Below are positions 57,312 to 64,000 of a stretch of 64,000 bases of DNA, one piece after another (position 1 is the first letter of the stretch; each line of letters opens with the position of its first letter). The stretch comes from Streptomyces buecherae (GTDB lineage Bacteria; Actinomycetota; Actinomycetes; Streptomycetales; Streptomycetaceae). The stretch is from positions 7,356,501 through 7,420,500 of the forward strand of contig NZ_CP060404.1 in the NCBI RefSeq assembly GCF_014295035.1, in the 5' to 3' direction. The notes beneath the pieces were generated by a model. That model ran no database searches, was not told the origin of the DNA, and saw only the letters and a list, made by a program, of their open reading frames with translations. Both the position numbers and the translations under genes were made by a program.

Positions 57312-58175
57312 ATGAGCGGTGACGCGCACTCGAACGAGCTGGGGGAATTCCTCAAGGCCCGCAGGGCCGAGGTGAGCCCCCGGGAGGCGGGGCTGCCCGA
57401 CGCGGGGTCGGGGCGCCGGGTCAGGGGGTTGCGCCGGGAGGAGGTCGCCCTGCTGGCTTCGATCAGCCCGGACTACTACACCCGCCTTGAACAGGGCCGT
57501 AGGCAGGCGTCCAGCCCGGTGCTCAAGGCTCTCGCCGAGGTGCTGCGCCTCACTGAGGAGGAGCGCGGCTACCTGTTCGAGCTCGCCGGCAAGGACGCCG
57601 CCCGCCCTCGTCGGATGGCCGCGCGGCGGGTGCGGCCGCAACTCCGGCGACTGCTTGACGACCTCGCCACGAGTCCGGCATTCGTCCTGGGCCGGGGCAT
57701 GGACATTCTCGCGTGGAATCCTCTGGCCGCCGCGCTTCTCACCGATTTCGAGGCGGTGCCGGAAAAGCGGCGGAACTACGTGTGGCTGCTTTTCCGTGAC
57801 CCCTCTTTCAGGACGCTCCACGCGGACTGGGAACGCATGGCCCGCAGCGCCGTGGCCATGCTGCGCAGGGAGGCGGGACGGAATCCGCACGACCAGCGCA
57901 TGGCGAGCCTCGTGGGTGAACTGTCCATGCGGGACGAGGATTTCCGCGAATGGTGGGGCGACCACCACGTGGCCGTGCGGAGCGGGGGCAGCAAGGTGCT
58001 CCGTCATCCCGTCGCCGGCGAACTGACGCTGGACTGGGACGCGCTCGCCTGCGTCAGCGACCCCGACCAGCAACTCGTCGTCTGGTCCGCCGAGCCGGGC
58101 ACGCCCTCGCACGACGGGCTCCGCTTCCTGGCCTCCTGGGCCGCGAGCGCCGACCACTCGGCCGCCGAAAGCTAG
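57312..58175 (+). CDS. Helix-turn-helix regulator with MmyB-like ligand-binding domain
   Basis: This 287-residue regulator has an XRE-type HTH (about 10-85: 'LGEFLKARRAEVSP', 'VRGLRREEVALLASISPDYYTRLEQGRRQASSPVLKALAEVL' in parts) and a C-terminal MmyB-like, PAS-type domain from about 105 with 'LDDLATSPAFVLGRGMDILAWNPLAAALLTDF'. The family often controls an adjacent dehydrogenase or hydrolase gene, here probably the divergent alpha/beta hydrolase. The start ATG was chosen because the HTH begins about 10 residues later. Confidence 0.88.
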   Translation: MSGDAHSNELGEFLKARRAEVSPREAGLPDAGSGRRVRGLRREEVALLASISPDYYTRLEQGRRQASSPVLKALAEVLRLTEEERGYLFELAGKDAARPRRMAARRVRPQLRRLLDDLATSPAFVLGRGMDILAWNPLAAALLTDFEAVPEKRRNYVWLLFRDPSFRTLHADWERMARSAVAMLRREAGRNPHDQRMASLVGELSMRDEDFREWWGDHHVAVRSGGSKVLRHPVAGELTLDWDALACVSDPDQQLVVWSAEPGTPSHDGLRFLASWAASADHSAAES

Positions 58176-58219
58176 CCGTTCCCCTCCTCGCTCCTCCCCG
58201 CAGCCCCACCTGCGCCCCT

Positions 58220-58253
58220 CGCCCCCGGCACCGGCTCACTCCGTCCGGGGGCG
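58220..58253 (+). terminator. Terminator-like inverted repeat after the MmyB-type regulator
   Basis: Nine-base arms CGCCCCCGG and CCGGGGGCG enclose a 16-base loop 45 bases after the stop codon. No U-tract. Confidence 0.5.
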
Positions 58254-58557
58254 TCGTCCTGCCCGTCCGGGCTGCCGTTCCACTGCCCCGGCCGGCCGCT
58301 CCGAGGGGGCCGAGGTGGCGCCAAGGGATAACCGCACGCGGCCAGTTCGGCGGCGGCGTACTCTTCGGATGAGGGGCGCGCTCGCGCTCGTGTGGAGTGG
58401 GGTACGGGCGGGTGCGGGGGCGGCGCGGGGGTGTGTTCGCGGTGTGGCCCGTGGGGGCGGTGGGCGGTCGGTTGAGTCGGTGACCGCGGCGCCCTGTCGG
58501 CCGTTTCGTCGCCGCCGACGAAAGAACGTGCGAGGGGTCAGACGATCCCTCTATGCT

Positions 58558-58573
58558 TCTACAGTTGTGTAGA
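58558..58573. promoter_or_regulatory. Palindrome TCTACAGTTGTGTAGA (BlaI/CopY-like operator candidate)
   Basis: Seven-base arms around a two-base centre with one mismatch; nearly the same element recurs at 63328-63343. The TACA...TGTA core is that recognised by BlaI/MecI-family repressors. It lies about 410 bases before Spo0M. Confidence 0.5.
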
Positions 58574-58980
58574 AACGCGGAGTCTGGAGGGGCGCCACTG
58601 TGCGGCGCGAACGGGGGGTACGGGGAGGGCGCGGCGCCGTGGCGGGTGCCGTACGTCGCCGCCTCCGCCGGTGCCCGACGGGGATGCGGTGGGCCGGGTG
58701 ACGGGCGGGCGAGGGGGTGCGCTCGGGCGCCCGAGGCCACGGCGAACGCGCCCCAATGCGCCGGTCACTCGGAAACCGTCGCCGGGGCGCGGGGTGGGCC
58801 GGGGCCTGGCGGGGCACGCACCGGGTGGGAGCCCGGTGCGCGGTCGAAGCCCGTGCGGCCGGGTGCCCACGGGCGCTGCTCGCGGTCGCCGAACTGGCAG
58901 TGGAGCACCCATCGTTGTCCCGCGACCGCGTGCGGCGTCGCGTACCCGCCCCCGTCACCCATGTGAAGGAGAACGCCGCG

Positions 58981-60036
58981 ATGGTGTTCACGAAGGTGCC
59001 TGCCCCTCTCGGCCGGGGCGGCCCCAGTCTCGACGCGACCCTCATGCCGAAGGCCGCGCTGCCCGGCGGCAGTCTCACCGGCCAACTCCAGTTGCTGGGC
59101 GGCAACGCCGACTGCGACATCGACCGTCTCACCCTGGAGCTGGTCGCCCAGGTCGGCGCCGCGCCGGGGGCGGGCGGGTCCGCGTCGGAGGCCGTCTGCG
59201 CGCGGTTCACCCTGCCCGGCAGCTTCCGGCTCGGCCGGCGCGAGCAGCGCAGCCTCCTCTTCGACGTACGGCTGCCGTGGGAGACCCCGGTGACCGAACT
59301 GTCCGGGGCGGCGCTGGACGTCACGCTCGACGTGCGCGCCGAACTCACGGCGACCGGGACCAGGGGCAGGAGCGACCTGGTCCCGCTGCGGGTGGCCCCG
59401 CTGCCCGTCCAGGACTCCCTGCTCGCCGCGCTCGACCGGCTCGGCTTCGGCTTCCGCTCGGCCAGGCTGGAACACGGGCTGATCCACGGCACCAGTCAAC
59501 GCCTCCCGCTGTACCAGGTCATCGGGCTCCACCCGGCCCCCCGTTACGCGGCGGTCATGCGGGAGTTGCAGGTGACGTTCCTGGCCAACCCGGGAGGCGT
59601 GGAGGTCATCCTGGAGGCGGACAAGCCCGACGGCCTGTTCGCGCACGGCCACGGGTTGCTCAACCGACACCTCGTCAGCCACGGCGACGCCGACCGGCGC
59701 GACTGGGACGCCACGGCCGAGGTGTGGGTGCGCCAGATGGTCGCCAGCCACGGGCACCACAGCCTGCCCGCCCCGTCCGACCCCGGTGCCACCCGTCGAC
59801 GCGCCCGGCCGGGACGCCAGGGCGCCGAGCCCGTCCCCTCGACCGCCACCGCGACCGACCACGGTCCCGGGCCCGTTCCCCCGGCCGACGAGGGTGCCGG
59901 CGACCCGCTGCGGGGCGCGGCAAGCGCGAAGCAGGCGCCGCTGGGCGAGCCCGCGACGGACGTGCCGCACGACGGTTCGCCCGCGCAGCGGGGCGCGGTG
60001 ACGGCCGCGCCGGGCGAGGGTGCCGGCCAGGCGTGA
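58981..60036 (+). CDS. Spo0M-like sporulation control protein
   Basis: This 351-residue protein has an arrestin-like N-terminal region (about 1-240): 'LMPKAALPGGSLTGQLQLLGGNADCDIDRLTLELV' (in parts), 'FTLPGSFRLGRREQRSLLFDVRLPWETPVT' and 'LRVAPLPVQDSLLAALDRLGFGFRSARLE' match Spo0M/SpoOM. The rest is a Pro/Gly/Arg-rich disordered tail of about 100 residues, longer than in Bacillus. Spo0M affects sporulation and cell division by an unclear mechanism. ATG with AAGGAG nine bases upstream. Confidence 0.88.
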   Translation: MVFTKVPAPLGRGGPSLDATLMPKAALPGGSLTGQLQLLGGNADCDIDRLTLELVAQVGAAPGAGGSASEAVCARFTLPGSFRLGRREQRSLLFDVRLPWETPVTELSGAALDVTLDVRAELTATGTRGRSDLVPLRVAPLPVQDSLLAALDRLGFGFRSARLEHGLIHGTSQRLPLYQVIGLHPAPRYAAVMRELQVTFLANPGGVEVILEADKPDGLFAHGHGLLNRHLVSHGDADRRDWDATAEVWVRQMVASHGHHSLPAPSDPGATRRRARPGRQGAEPVPSTATATDHGPGPVPPADEGAGDPLRGAASAKQAPLGEPATDVPHDGSPAQRGAVTAAPGEGAGQA

Positions 60037-60058
60037 GCGCGGCGGAGGGCTTGCCGGG

Positions 60059-61477
60059 CTAGCGGTGGACGGGGGACTCGGGCGGTCCGGAACGGGGAAG
60101 GGTCGGCCGGGGCTCAGGTGTGGCGGGGGCGCAGGGCCAGCGGTCGTGCAGGTCGTCGATGACGAACTCGTGCGTGTGCCGCCAGCCGCCGCCCGCCGGC
60201 TGGGCGTCGGCCAGATGCGGGTGCCCGTGCGCCAGCGTGGTGTGCACGTGCGGCAGGTACGAGGTGTCGGGCGCGGGCCACAGGCGCCAGGCGGCGAGCG
60301 CCGCGCCCAGCGCCACCGCGCCCAACACCAGCGCCACCACGGCCAGTCCTGCGGCCGTCCCCAGCCACCCGGCCACCGGGTAGGTGAGCAGCCAGCAGCC
60401 GTGGGCGAGCGAGAACTGCGCGGCGAAGGTGGCGTTGAGGTCGGCGGCGGAGGCCGAGCGGCGGATCAGCCGGCCGGTGGGGGTCATGATGACCGACTCG
60501 GTGACGCCGAACGCGCACCAGATCACCAGCAGGACCGGCCACTGCCACGCGCCGGTCCCCGTCCGGGTGAGGGCGGCGAGGGCGAGCAGCAGCGCGGCGG
60601 ACGCGAAGGCGGCGGGCAGCATCAGCGCGTGGTCGCTGGCGCGGCGCAGCAGCGTGGGGAGCAGCAGCGCCGCGGCGATGGAGCCCGCCCCGTAGGCGCC
60701 GAGTGCCACCGGGACGTCGGACGTGGCGCGCCCGAGGTGGTCGCGTACGTAACCGATGGTGTTGACCATGACCATCGCGCCGCCCGCCGCGATCGCCAGG
60801 GTGAGGGCGAGCAGCGCCCGTAGCCGCGGCGTGGCCAGGAAGACGCGCGTGCCGCGGGTGATCCGGGCCGCGAGCCCGGGGGTGCCGTCGGCGGGGGCCG
60901 CCGCGGGCCCCGGGAGGGCGGCGGACAGGACGAGGGCGGCCGAGCCGAGGAAGCCGGTCACGGTGCCGAGGAAGAGCCAGTCGTAGGTGATCCGTGACAG
61001 CAGCGCGGCGGCCAGCAGCGGGCTGAACAGGACCTCCAGGTCGTAGGCCAGGCGCGACAGGGACAGGGCGCGGGTGTAGTCGTCCTCCACGGGCAGCAGT
61101 CGCGGGATCAGCGACTGGAAGGCCGGCGTGAAGGTGGCCGAGGCCGCCTGGAGGACGAAGATCAGCGCGTAGACCTGCCAGACCGCGTTCACGAACGGCA
61201 GGACGAGGGCGACCGCGGCGCGGACCAGATCGGCGCTCACCAGCAGCGGGCGCGGCGGCAGTTGTCGCGCCAGGGCGCTGATCAGCGGGGCGAGCCCGAC
61301 GTAGGCCACCATCTTGATCGCCAGTGCCGTGCCGAGGACCGATCCCGCGTGTGAGCCGGCGAGGTCGTAGGCGAGCAGGCTCAGCGCCACGGTGGCCAGG
61401 CCGGTTCCGACGAGCGCGATGACCTGCGCGGTGAACAGGCGGCGGTAGCCGCGGTGGCGGCGTAACACGGACAGCAT
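60059..61477 (-). CDS. MFS exporter with His-rich C-terminal tail
   Basis: This 472-residue protein has about 12 membrane helices beginning 'GYRRLFTAQVIALVGTGLATVALSLLAYDL', the pattern of MFS_3/NreB-like exporters. After the last helix near residue 400 comes a soluble tail with clustered His ('HVHTTLAHGHPHL', then 'RHTHEF') typical of divalent-metal binding. I infer metal (Ni/Co/Zn-like) or metal-drug export. ATG at 61477 has GGAGG seven bases upstream; longer forms starting at a TTG are less likely. An inverted repeat at 61527-61548 lies just upstream. Confidence 0.85.
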   Translation of the reverse strand: MLSVLRRHRGYRRLFTAQVIALVGTGLATVALSLLAYDLAGSHAGSVLGTALAIKMVAYVGLAPLISALARQLPPRPLLVSADLVRAAVALVLPFVNAVWQVYALIFVLQAASATFTPAFQSLIPRLLPVEDDYTRALSLSRLAYDLEVLFSPLLAAALLSRITYDWLFLGTVTGFLGSAALVLSAALPGPAAAPADGTPGLAARITRGTRVFLATPRLRALLALTLAIAAGGAMVMVNTIGYVRDHLGRATSDVPVALGAYGAGSIAAALLLPTLLRRASDHALMLPAAFASAALLLALAALTRTGTGAWQWPVLLVIWCAFGVTESVIMTPTGRLIRRSASAADLNATFAAQFSLAHGCWLLTYPVAGWLGTAAGLAVVALVLGAVALGAALAAWRLWPAPDTSYLPHVHTTLAHGHPHLADAQPAGGGWRHTHEFVIDDLHDRWPCAPATPEPRPTLPRSGPPESPVHR

Positions 61478-61526
61478 GGCCTTCCCTCCGCCGGTGGCCG
61501 GTTGCTCGCCCGTCAACTCTAGCCAT

Positions 61527-61548
61527 CATGTGCGCAAGGGCGCACGTG
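61527..61548. promoter_or_regulatory. Inverted repeat upstream of the MFS exporter (possible metal-sensor operator)
   Basis: Arms CATGTGCGC and GCGCACGTG, complementary except for one position, with a four-base spacer, centred about 60 bases before the exporter ATG. Size and symmetry fit ArsR/SmtB-type operators, but no such regulator gene is in the window. Confidence 0.45.
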
Positions 61549-61726
61549 TTGGCATGAGGTGAAACCGCGGCGGTGGGGGCAGGAGCCGGGGCCGGTCGCC
61601 GTGCCCTCGAACGGAGCTGCCGCGCCCGCCAGTTGGGCTCGGGCTCGCCGCCGCGCGGCGGCGGTCGGTCGGTGGCGCCCGGTCGGTTGGGGCGGCGAGC
61701 GGTCGAGCAGCCGAGCCGTCGAGCCG

Positions 61727-62302
61727 TTACGCCGGGCCCGGCGGGAGGTGGACGGTCATGATCAGATGGCAGGGTTCGGTGCCCGAGCCGCGGTAGGCGT
61801 GCGCGTGGGCGGCGTCGAAGGTGGCGGTCTGTCCGGCCGCGACCGGGTGCTCGACGCCGTCCACGACGAGCACCATGCGGCCGGCGGTGACGCTGATGGT
61901 CTCCGCGACGCCGGCCTGGTGGGGGTGGCTGGGGTACTCCTCGCCGGGTTCCAGCGTCCACCGCCAGACCTCGGTGGGCGCGGGCCCGCTGGTGGTCAGC
62001 ATCAGCCGGGCCTCGCCGCCCCGCTCGCCCTTCCACAGGGGCATGACGGCGTCGGCGCTCACCACCCGGACGCGCTGCTCGTGGCTGCCCTCCATGAGCG
62101 CGGAGACGGAGACGCCGAGGGTGTCGGCGAGGCGGACCAGGGTGGCGAAGTTCGGGTTGCCCTGCGCCCTCTCCAGGGCGACCAGGGCGCCCTTGCTCAC
62201 CTTGGCGCGGCGGCCCAGTTCGTCCAGGGAGAGGCCGGCGCGGGTGCGGGCCGCGCGGACGTTGTGCGCGAGCGTCCGCAGCGCCGCCTCGGTCTCGGCC
62301 AT
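61727..62302 (-). CDS. XRE-family regulator with C-terminal cupin domain
   Basis: This 191-residue regulator has an HTH at about 8-65 ('LAHNVRAARTRAGLSLDELGRRAKVSKGALVALERAQGNPNFATLVRLADTLGVSV', in parts) and a cupin at about 110-185 ('EPGEEYPSHPHQAGVAETISVTAGRMVLVVDGVEHPVAAGQTATFDAAHAHAYRG', in parts) with HPH and AHAH metal-ligand candidates. It is divergent from an EamA transporter; the pair is common, with the regulator likely repressing the transporter and itself at the phased repeats in between. Confidence 0.92.
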   Translation of the reverse strand: MAETEAALRTLAHNVRAARTRAGLSLDELGRRAKVSKGALVALERAQGNPNFATLVRLADTLGVSVSALMEGSHEQRVRVVSADAVMPLWKGERGGEARLMLTTSGPAPTEVWRWTLEPGEEYPSHPHQAGVAETISVTAGRMVLVVDGVEHPVAAGQTATFDAAHAHAYRGSGTEPCHLIMTVHLPPGPA

Positions 62303-62345
62303 CGCTGTCGCCCCTTCGGTCGGCGGATCGGAGCACCGCACCGTG

Positions 62346-62395
62346 CGGTCGTTTGATGGAGACCTTCGGTCGTTACGTTGTACGGTGTGGTCGTT
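62346..62395. promoter_or_regulatory. Three direct repeats of CGGTCGTT spaced exactly 21 bp
   Basis: CGGTCGTT at 62346 and 62367 and TGGTCGTT at 62388 are each 21 bases apart, two turns of the helix, within the divergent region between the XRE-cupin regulator and the EamA transporter. They likely bind the regulator on one face of the DNA and overlap the promoters. Confidence 0.6.
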
Positions 62396-62422
62396 CCACT
62401 GATAGTAAGGGAAGTGCCGCCT

Positions 62423-63259
62423 GTGATCGCTCTGCTGCTGGCCCTGGGCAGCTCCCTGGCCTACGGATGCGCCGACTTCCTCGGCGGTCTCGGCGCCCGC
62501 AAGGCCCATGTCCTGCGCACCGTCATGATCGCGGCCCCGGCCTCGCTCACCGTCGAACTGCTGCTGTGGCCCTTCCTGGGCGCCTCCTTCGCCCCCGCCA
62601 CCCTCGCCTGGGGCGCGGCCTCCGGCGTCGCCTCGGCCGCCGCGTTCGCCCTGCTCTACCGCACGCTGGCGATCGGGCCCATGAACGTCCTGTCCCCGGT
62701 GACCGCGCTGGTCTCGGCGATGCTGCCGGTCGGCGTGGGCCTGGTGCAGGGCGAGCACCTGGGGCTGACCGGCTTGGTCGGACTGCCGCTGGCGCTGGCG
62801 GCGGTGGTGCTGGTCAGCGCCGGGCACGGCGCCGGAAGGGCGCGGCCGTCGCGTACCGCCCTGCTGCTGGCCCTCGGCGCCGGGGCCGCCATCGCCCTGC
62901 AACTGGTCTTCCTGCACCAGGCGCCCTCCGACAGCGGCGTCGGCCCGCTGATCGTCGGCCGGGCCGTGTCCTCCGCCGTCACCCTGGCCGCCGCCGGGGT
63001 CATGTTCCGGCGGCTGGGTCCGGAGCGGCCCGCGTACGCGATCTCGGCGGCGGCCGGCATGCTGGACTCGGTCGCCAACCTGCTGTTCCTGCTCGCCGCG
63101 CGCAGCGGTGACCTGGCCGTCGTCGCCGTGATCACCGCCCTGTATCCGGCCGGCACCGTCCTGCTCGCCCGCGGCGTCCTGGCGGAGCGCATCCACCGAG
63201 GCCAGTGGGTCGGCCTGGGCGCCGCCGCCGTCGCCGTCAGTCTCCTCGCCCTGACCTGA
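62423..63259 (+). CDS. EamA/DMT-superfamily transporter
   Basis: This 278-residue protein has ten hydrophobic helices in two EamA repeats: 'LLALGSSLAYGCADFLGGLGAR' opens the first and 'LLLALGAGAAIALQLVFLHQA' the second, each ending with motifs such as 'GPMNVLSPVTALVSAMLPVGVGLVQGEHL' and 'GDLAVVAVITALYPAGTVLLARGVLAERI' (in parts). It probably exports a small metabolite. GTG at 62423 with AAGGGAAG eight bases upstream is preferred over an upstream start inside the operator repeats. Confidence 0.9.
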   Translation: MIALLLALGSSLAYGCADFLGGLGARKAHVLRTVMIAAPASLTVELLLWPFLGASFAPATLAWGAASGVASAAAFALLYRTLAIGPMNVLSPVTALVSAMLPVGVGLVQGEHLGLTGLVGLPLALAAVVLVSAGHGAGRARPSRTALLLALGAGAAIALQLVFLHQAPSDSGVGPLIVGRAVSSAVTLAAAGVMFRRLGPERPAYAISAAAGMLDSVANLLFLLAARSGDLAVVAVITALYPAGTVLLARGVLAERIHRGQWVGLGAAAVAVSLLALT

Positions 63260-63327
63260 CCACTCCCGCTGGGTGGCCGAGGTGGGCGCGGCCGGCCGGT
63301 CGCTGGCGCATTACCGCCCCCCGGGTT

Positions 63328-63343
63328 TCTACAGTGCTGTAGA
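63328..63343. promoter_or_regulatory. Palindrome TCTACAGTGCTGTAGA (BlaI/CopY-like operator candidate)
   Basis: Perfect seven-base arms TCTACAG/CTGTAGA around TG, 111 bases before the ATG of the last gene. It matches the element at 58558-58573 at 14 of 16 positions. Confidence 0.55.
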
Positions 63344-63454
63344 TTTCGAGGTCTTGTGGGACGCGACGCCTCGACGGGAACGGTGAAGGCTCGCGGAGAA
63401 CAGCACAACGGAAGGGCGGACGCGGCAGCTCCGCCCACGACCCGGGGGAGCACC

Positions 63455-64000
63455 ATGACGAGCGCGCCCGAGCTGCGCGGCGAAGACCGGGCCGACTTCG
63501 ACGACGTGCTGCACCGGGCGTTGGCCACCACGGAGATGCGTACGCGGCTGCGTCGTGGCGTCCACACCACCGCCCTCGCCGACTGGCTGCGCGAGCGCGT
63601 CGAGGCCAGCCGGTCGGAGATCGCGGCGAACGCGGCGCCGGAGTACGCGCGTTACCTCAGCGCGCGGGCCGACGCCGGCGGGGGCTCGGCCGCGATGCGG
63701 CCCCGCCGGGTGCCGCCGGTCGGCCGGTGGGTGCGGGCGCGCCGCAGGCTGCTGCCCGCTCTCGCCGTCCTCGCCCCGCTGCTGGCCAGCATGGCGGCCG
63801 TGGTCTTCCTGCTGCTCGGCCACGTCCTGGAGGTCGCGGACGCGGTGCCGGAGACGGCCGACGCGCTCGTACGCGCCGGCTGGACCGCGGCCGTGATCGC
63901 CGTGCTGACCGGGGCGGCGGCGCTGGCCGGCCTCCTCGTCACGGCCCTCCGACACCGCTCCATACCCCGGCCGGGCCCGGACCGCGCGGCACGCGCCTCC
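63455..64000 (+). CDS. Two-helix membrane protein, hypothetical (partial, C-terminus outside window)
   Basis: The first 182 residues are present. An N-terminal cytoplasmic segment ('DFDDVLHRALATTEMRTRLRRGVHTTALADWLRERVEA') is followed by two membrane helices near residues 107-130 ('LPALAVLAPLLASMAAVVFLLLG') and 148-168 ('WTAAVIAVLTGAAALAGLLVTAL'). I do not recognise a functional family, though similar proteins occur in Streptomyces. GGGGGAG precedes the ATG. A BlaI/CopY-like palindrome upstream suggests repressor control. Confidence 0.75.
   Translation, partial: MTSAPELRGEDRADFDDVLHRALATTEMRTRLRRGVHTTALADWLRERVEASRSEIAANAAPEYARYLSARADAGGGSAAMRPRRVPPVGRWVRARRRLLPALAVLAPLLASMAAVVFLLLGHVLEVADAVPETADALVRAGWTAAVIAVLTGAAALAGLLVTALRHRSIPRPGPDRAARAS

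Larger units (their letters stand above)
58176..58980 (+). other. 0.8-kb intergenic region between the MmyB-type regulator and Spo0M
   Basis: It holds a terminator-like inverted repeat (58220-58253) after the regulator and a TCTACAG-type palindrome at 58558-58573. Between 58574 and 58980 no credible gene is visible; upstream in-frame extension of Spo0M is low-complexity and antisense-like. A long leader for Spo0M is possible. Confidence 0.5.

Noticed and set aside
58717..58980. N-terminal extension of Spo0M
   Set aside because: The extra residues are Arg/Gly/Ala-rich and unlike Spo0M; the ATG at 58981 has a proper ribosome site and starts the conserved domain.

Overview
The window is high-GC actinobacterial DNA, almost certainly from a Streptomyces or close relative. 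The reasons are very high GC with strong third-position GC bias, long spurious antisense open frames, frequent GTG/TTG starts with stop-start overlaps, and actinobacterial families (DUF397 with DUF5753-type HTH, S-adenosyl methyltransferase of the DUF574 type, tripeptidyl-aminopeptidase-like secreted hydrolase, Spo0M). No rRNA, tRNA, CRISPR array, insertion sequence or phage gene was recognised.

1-27104 (minus strand): one long, tightly packed exopolysaccharide operon of 21 genes, transcribed right to left and running off the left edge. The promoter-proximal half holds the priming sugar phosphotransferase, an AlgD-type nucleotide-sugar dehydrogenase, glycosyltransferases, two Wzz-like chain-length proteins, an asparagine-synthase-like amidotransferase, a fused alcohol dehydrogenase/Gfo-Idh-MocA protein, a heparinase II/III-like protein, a beta-helix lipoprotein and a Wzy/ligase-like polymerase. 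The distal half looks like a CDP-sugar branch: RfbF-like cytidylyltransferase, C-methyltransferase, PIG-L deacetylase, epimerase, DUF4910 peptidase-like protein, RmlC-like epimerase and a GSA-type aminotransferase, together with a flippase, a GT2 and a pyruvyltransferase. The likely product is an acidic, decorated exported polysaccharide.

27105-34752: a 1.1-kb intergenic region with 24-bp tandem repeats, then a Tat-exported PhoD phosphatase with a strong terminator hairpin, a small membrane protein, an SRPBCC protein, an FdhF/YdeP-type molybdopterin oxidoreductase and a DUF2945/DUF3140 pair.

35977-45197 (plus strand): the most interesting locus, a five-gene operon. It encodes (i) a carrier domain fused to a six-pass membrane protein with three left-handed-helix domains, i.e. 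the C-terminal part of epsilon-poly-lysine-synthetase-like enzymes without its adenylation domain; (ii) a half-condensation/adenylation/carrier/thioesterase NRPS; (iii) a SyrP/TauD-like oxygenase; (iv) SbnB and (v) SbnA homologues that make L-2,3-diaminopropionate (Dap). I infer a split, trans-loaded synthetase for a Dap-based cationic (poly)amide, possibly hydroxylated. It ends at a perfect 34-bp palindrome.

46189-64000: regulatory and accessory genes. These include a zinc-ribbon/HTH protein and a region-4-like partner, a DUF574 methyltransferase, a DUF397/DUF5753 pair with a hairpin over its ribosome site, an anti-sigma-type ATPase, GNAT, a maltose-acetyltransferase-like protein, a PNPOx-like protein, a secreted peptidase, a GDSL hydrolase, an alpha/beta hydrolase divergent from an MmyB-type regulator, Spo0M, an MFS exporter with a His-rich tail, an XRE-cupin regulator divergent from an EamA transporter, and a partial membrane protein. 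Several palindromes and phased repeats here look like operators.
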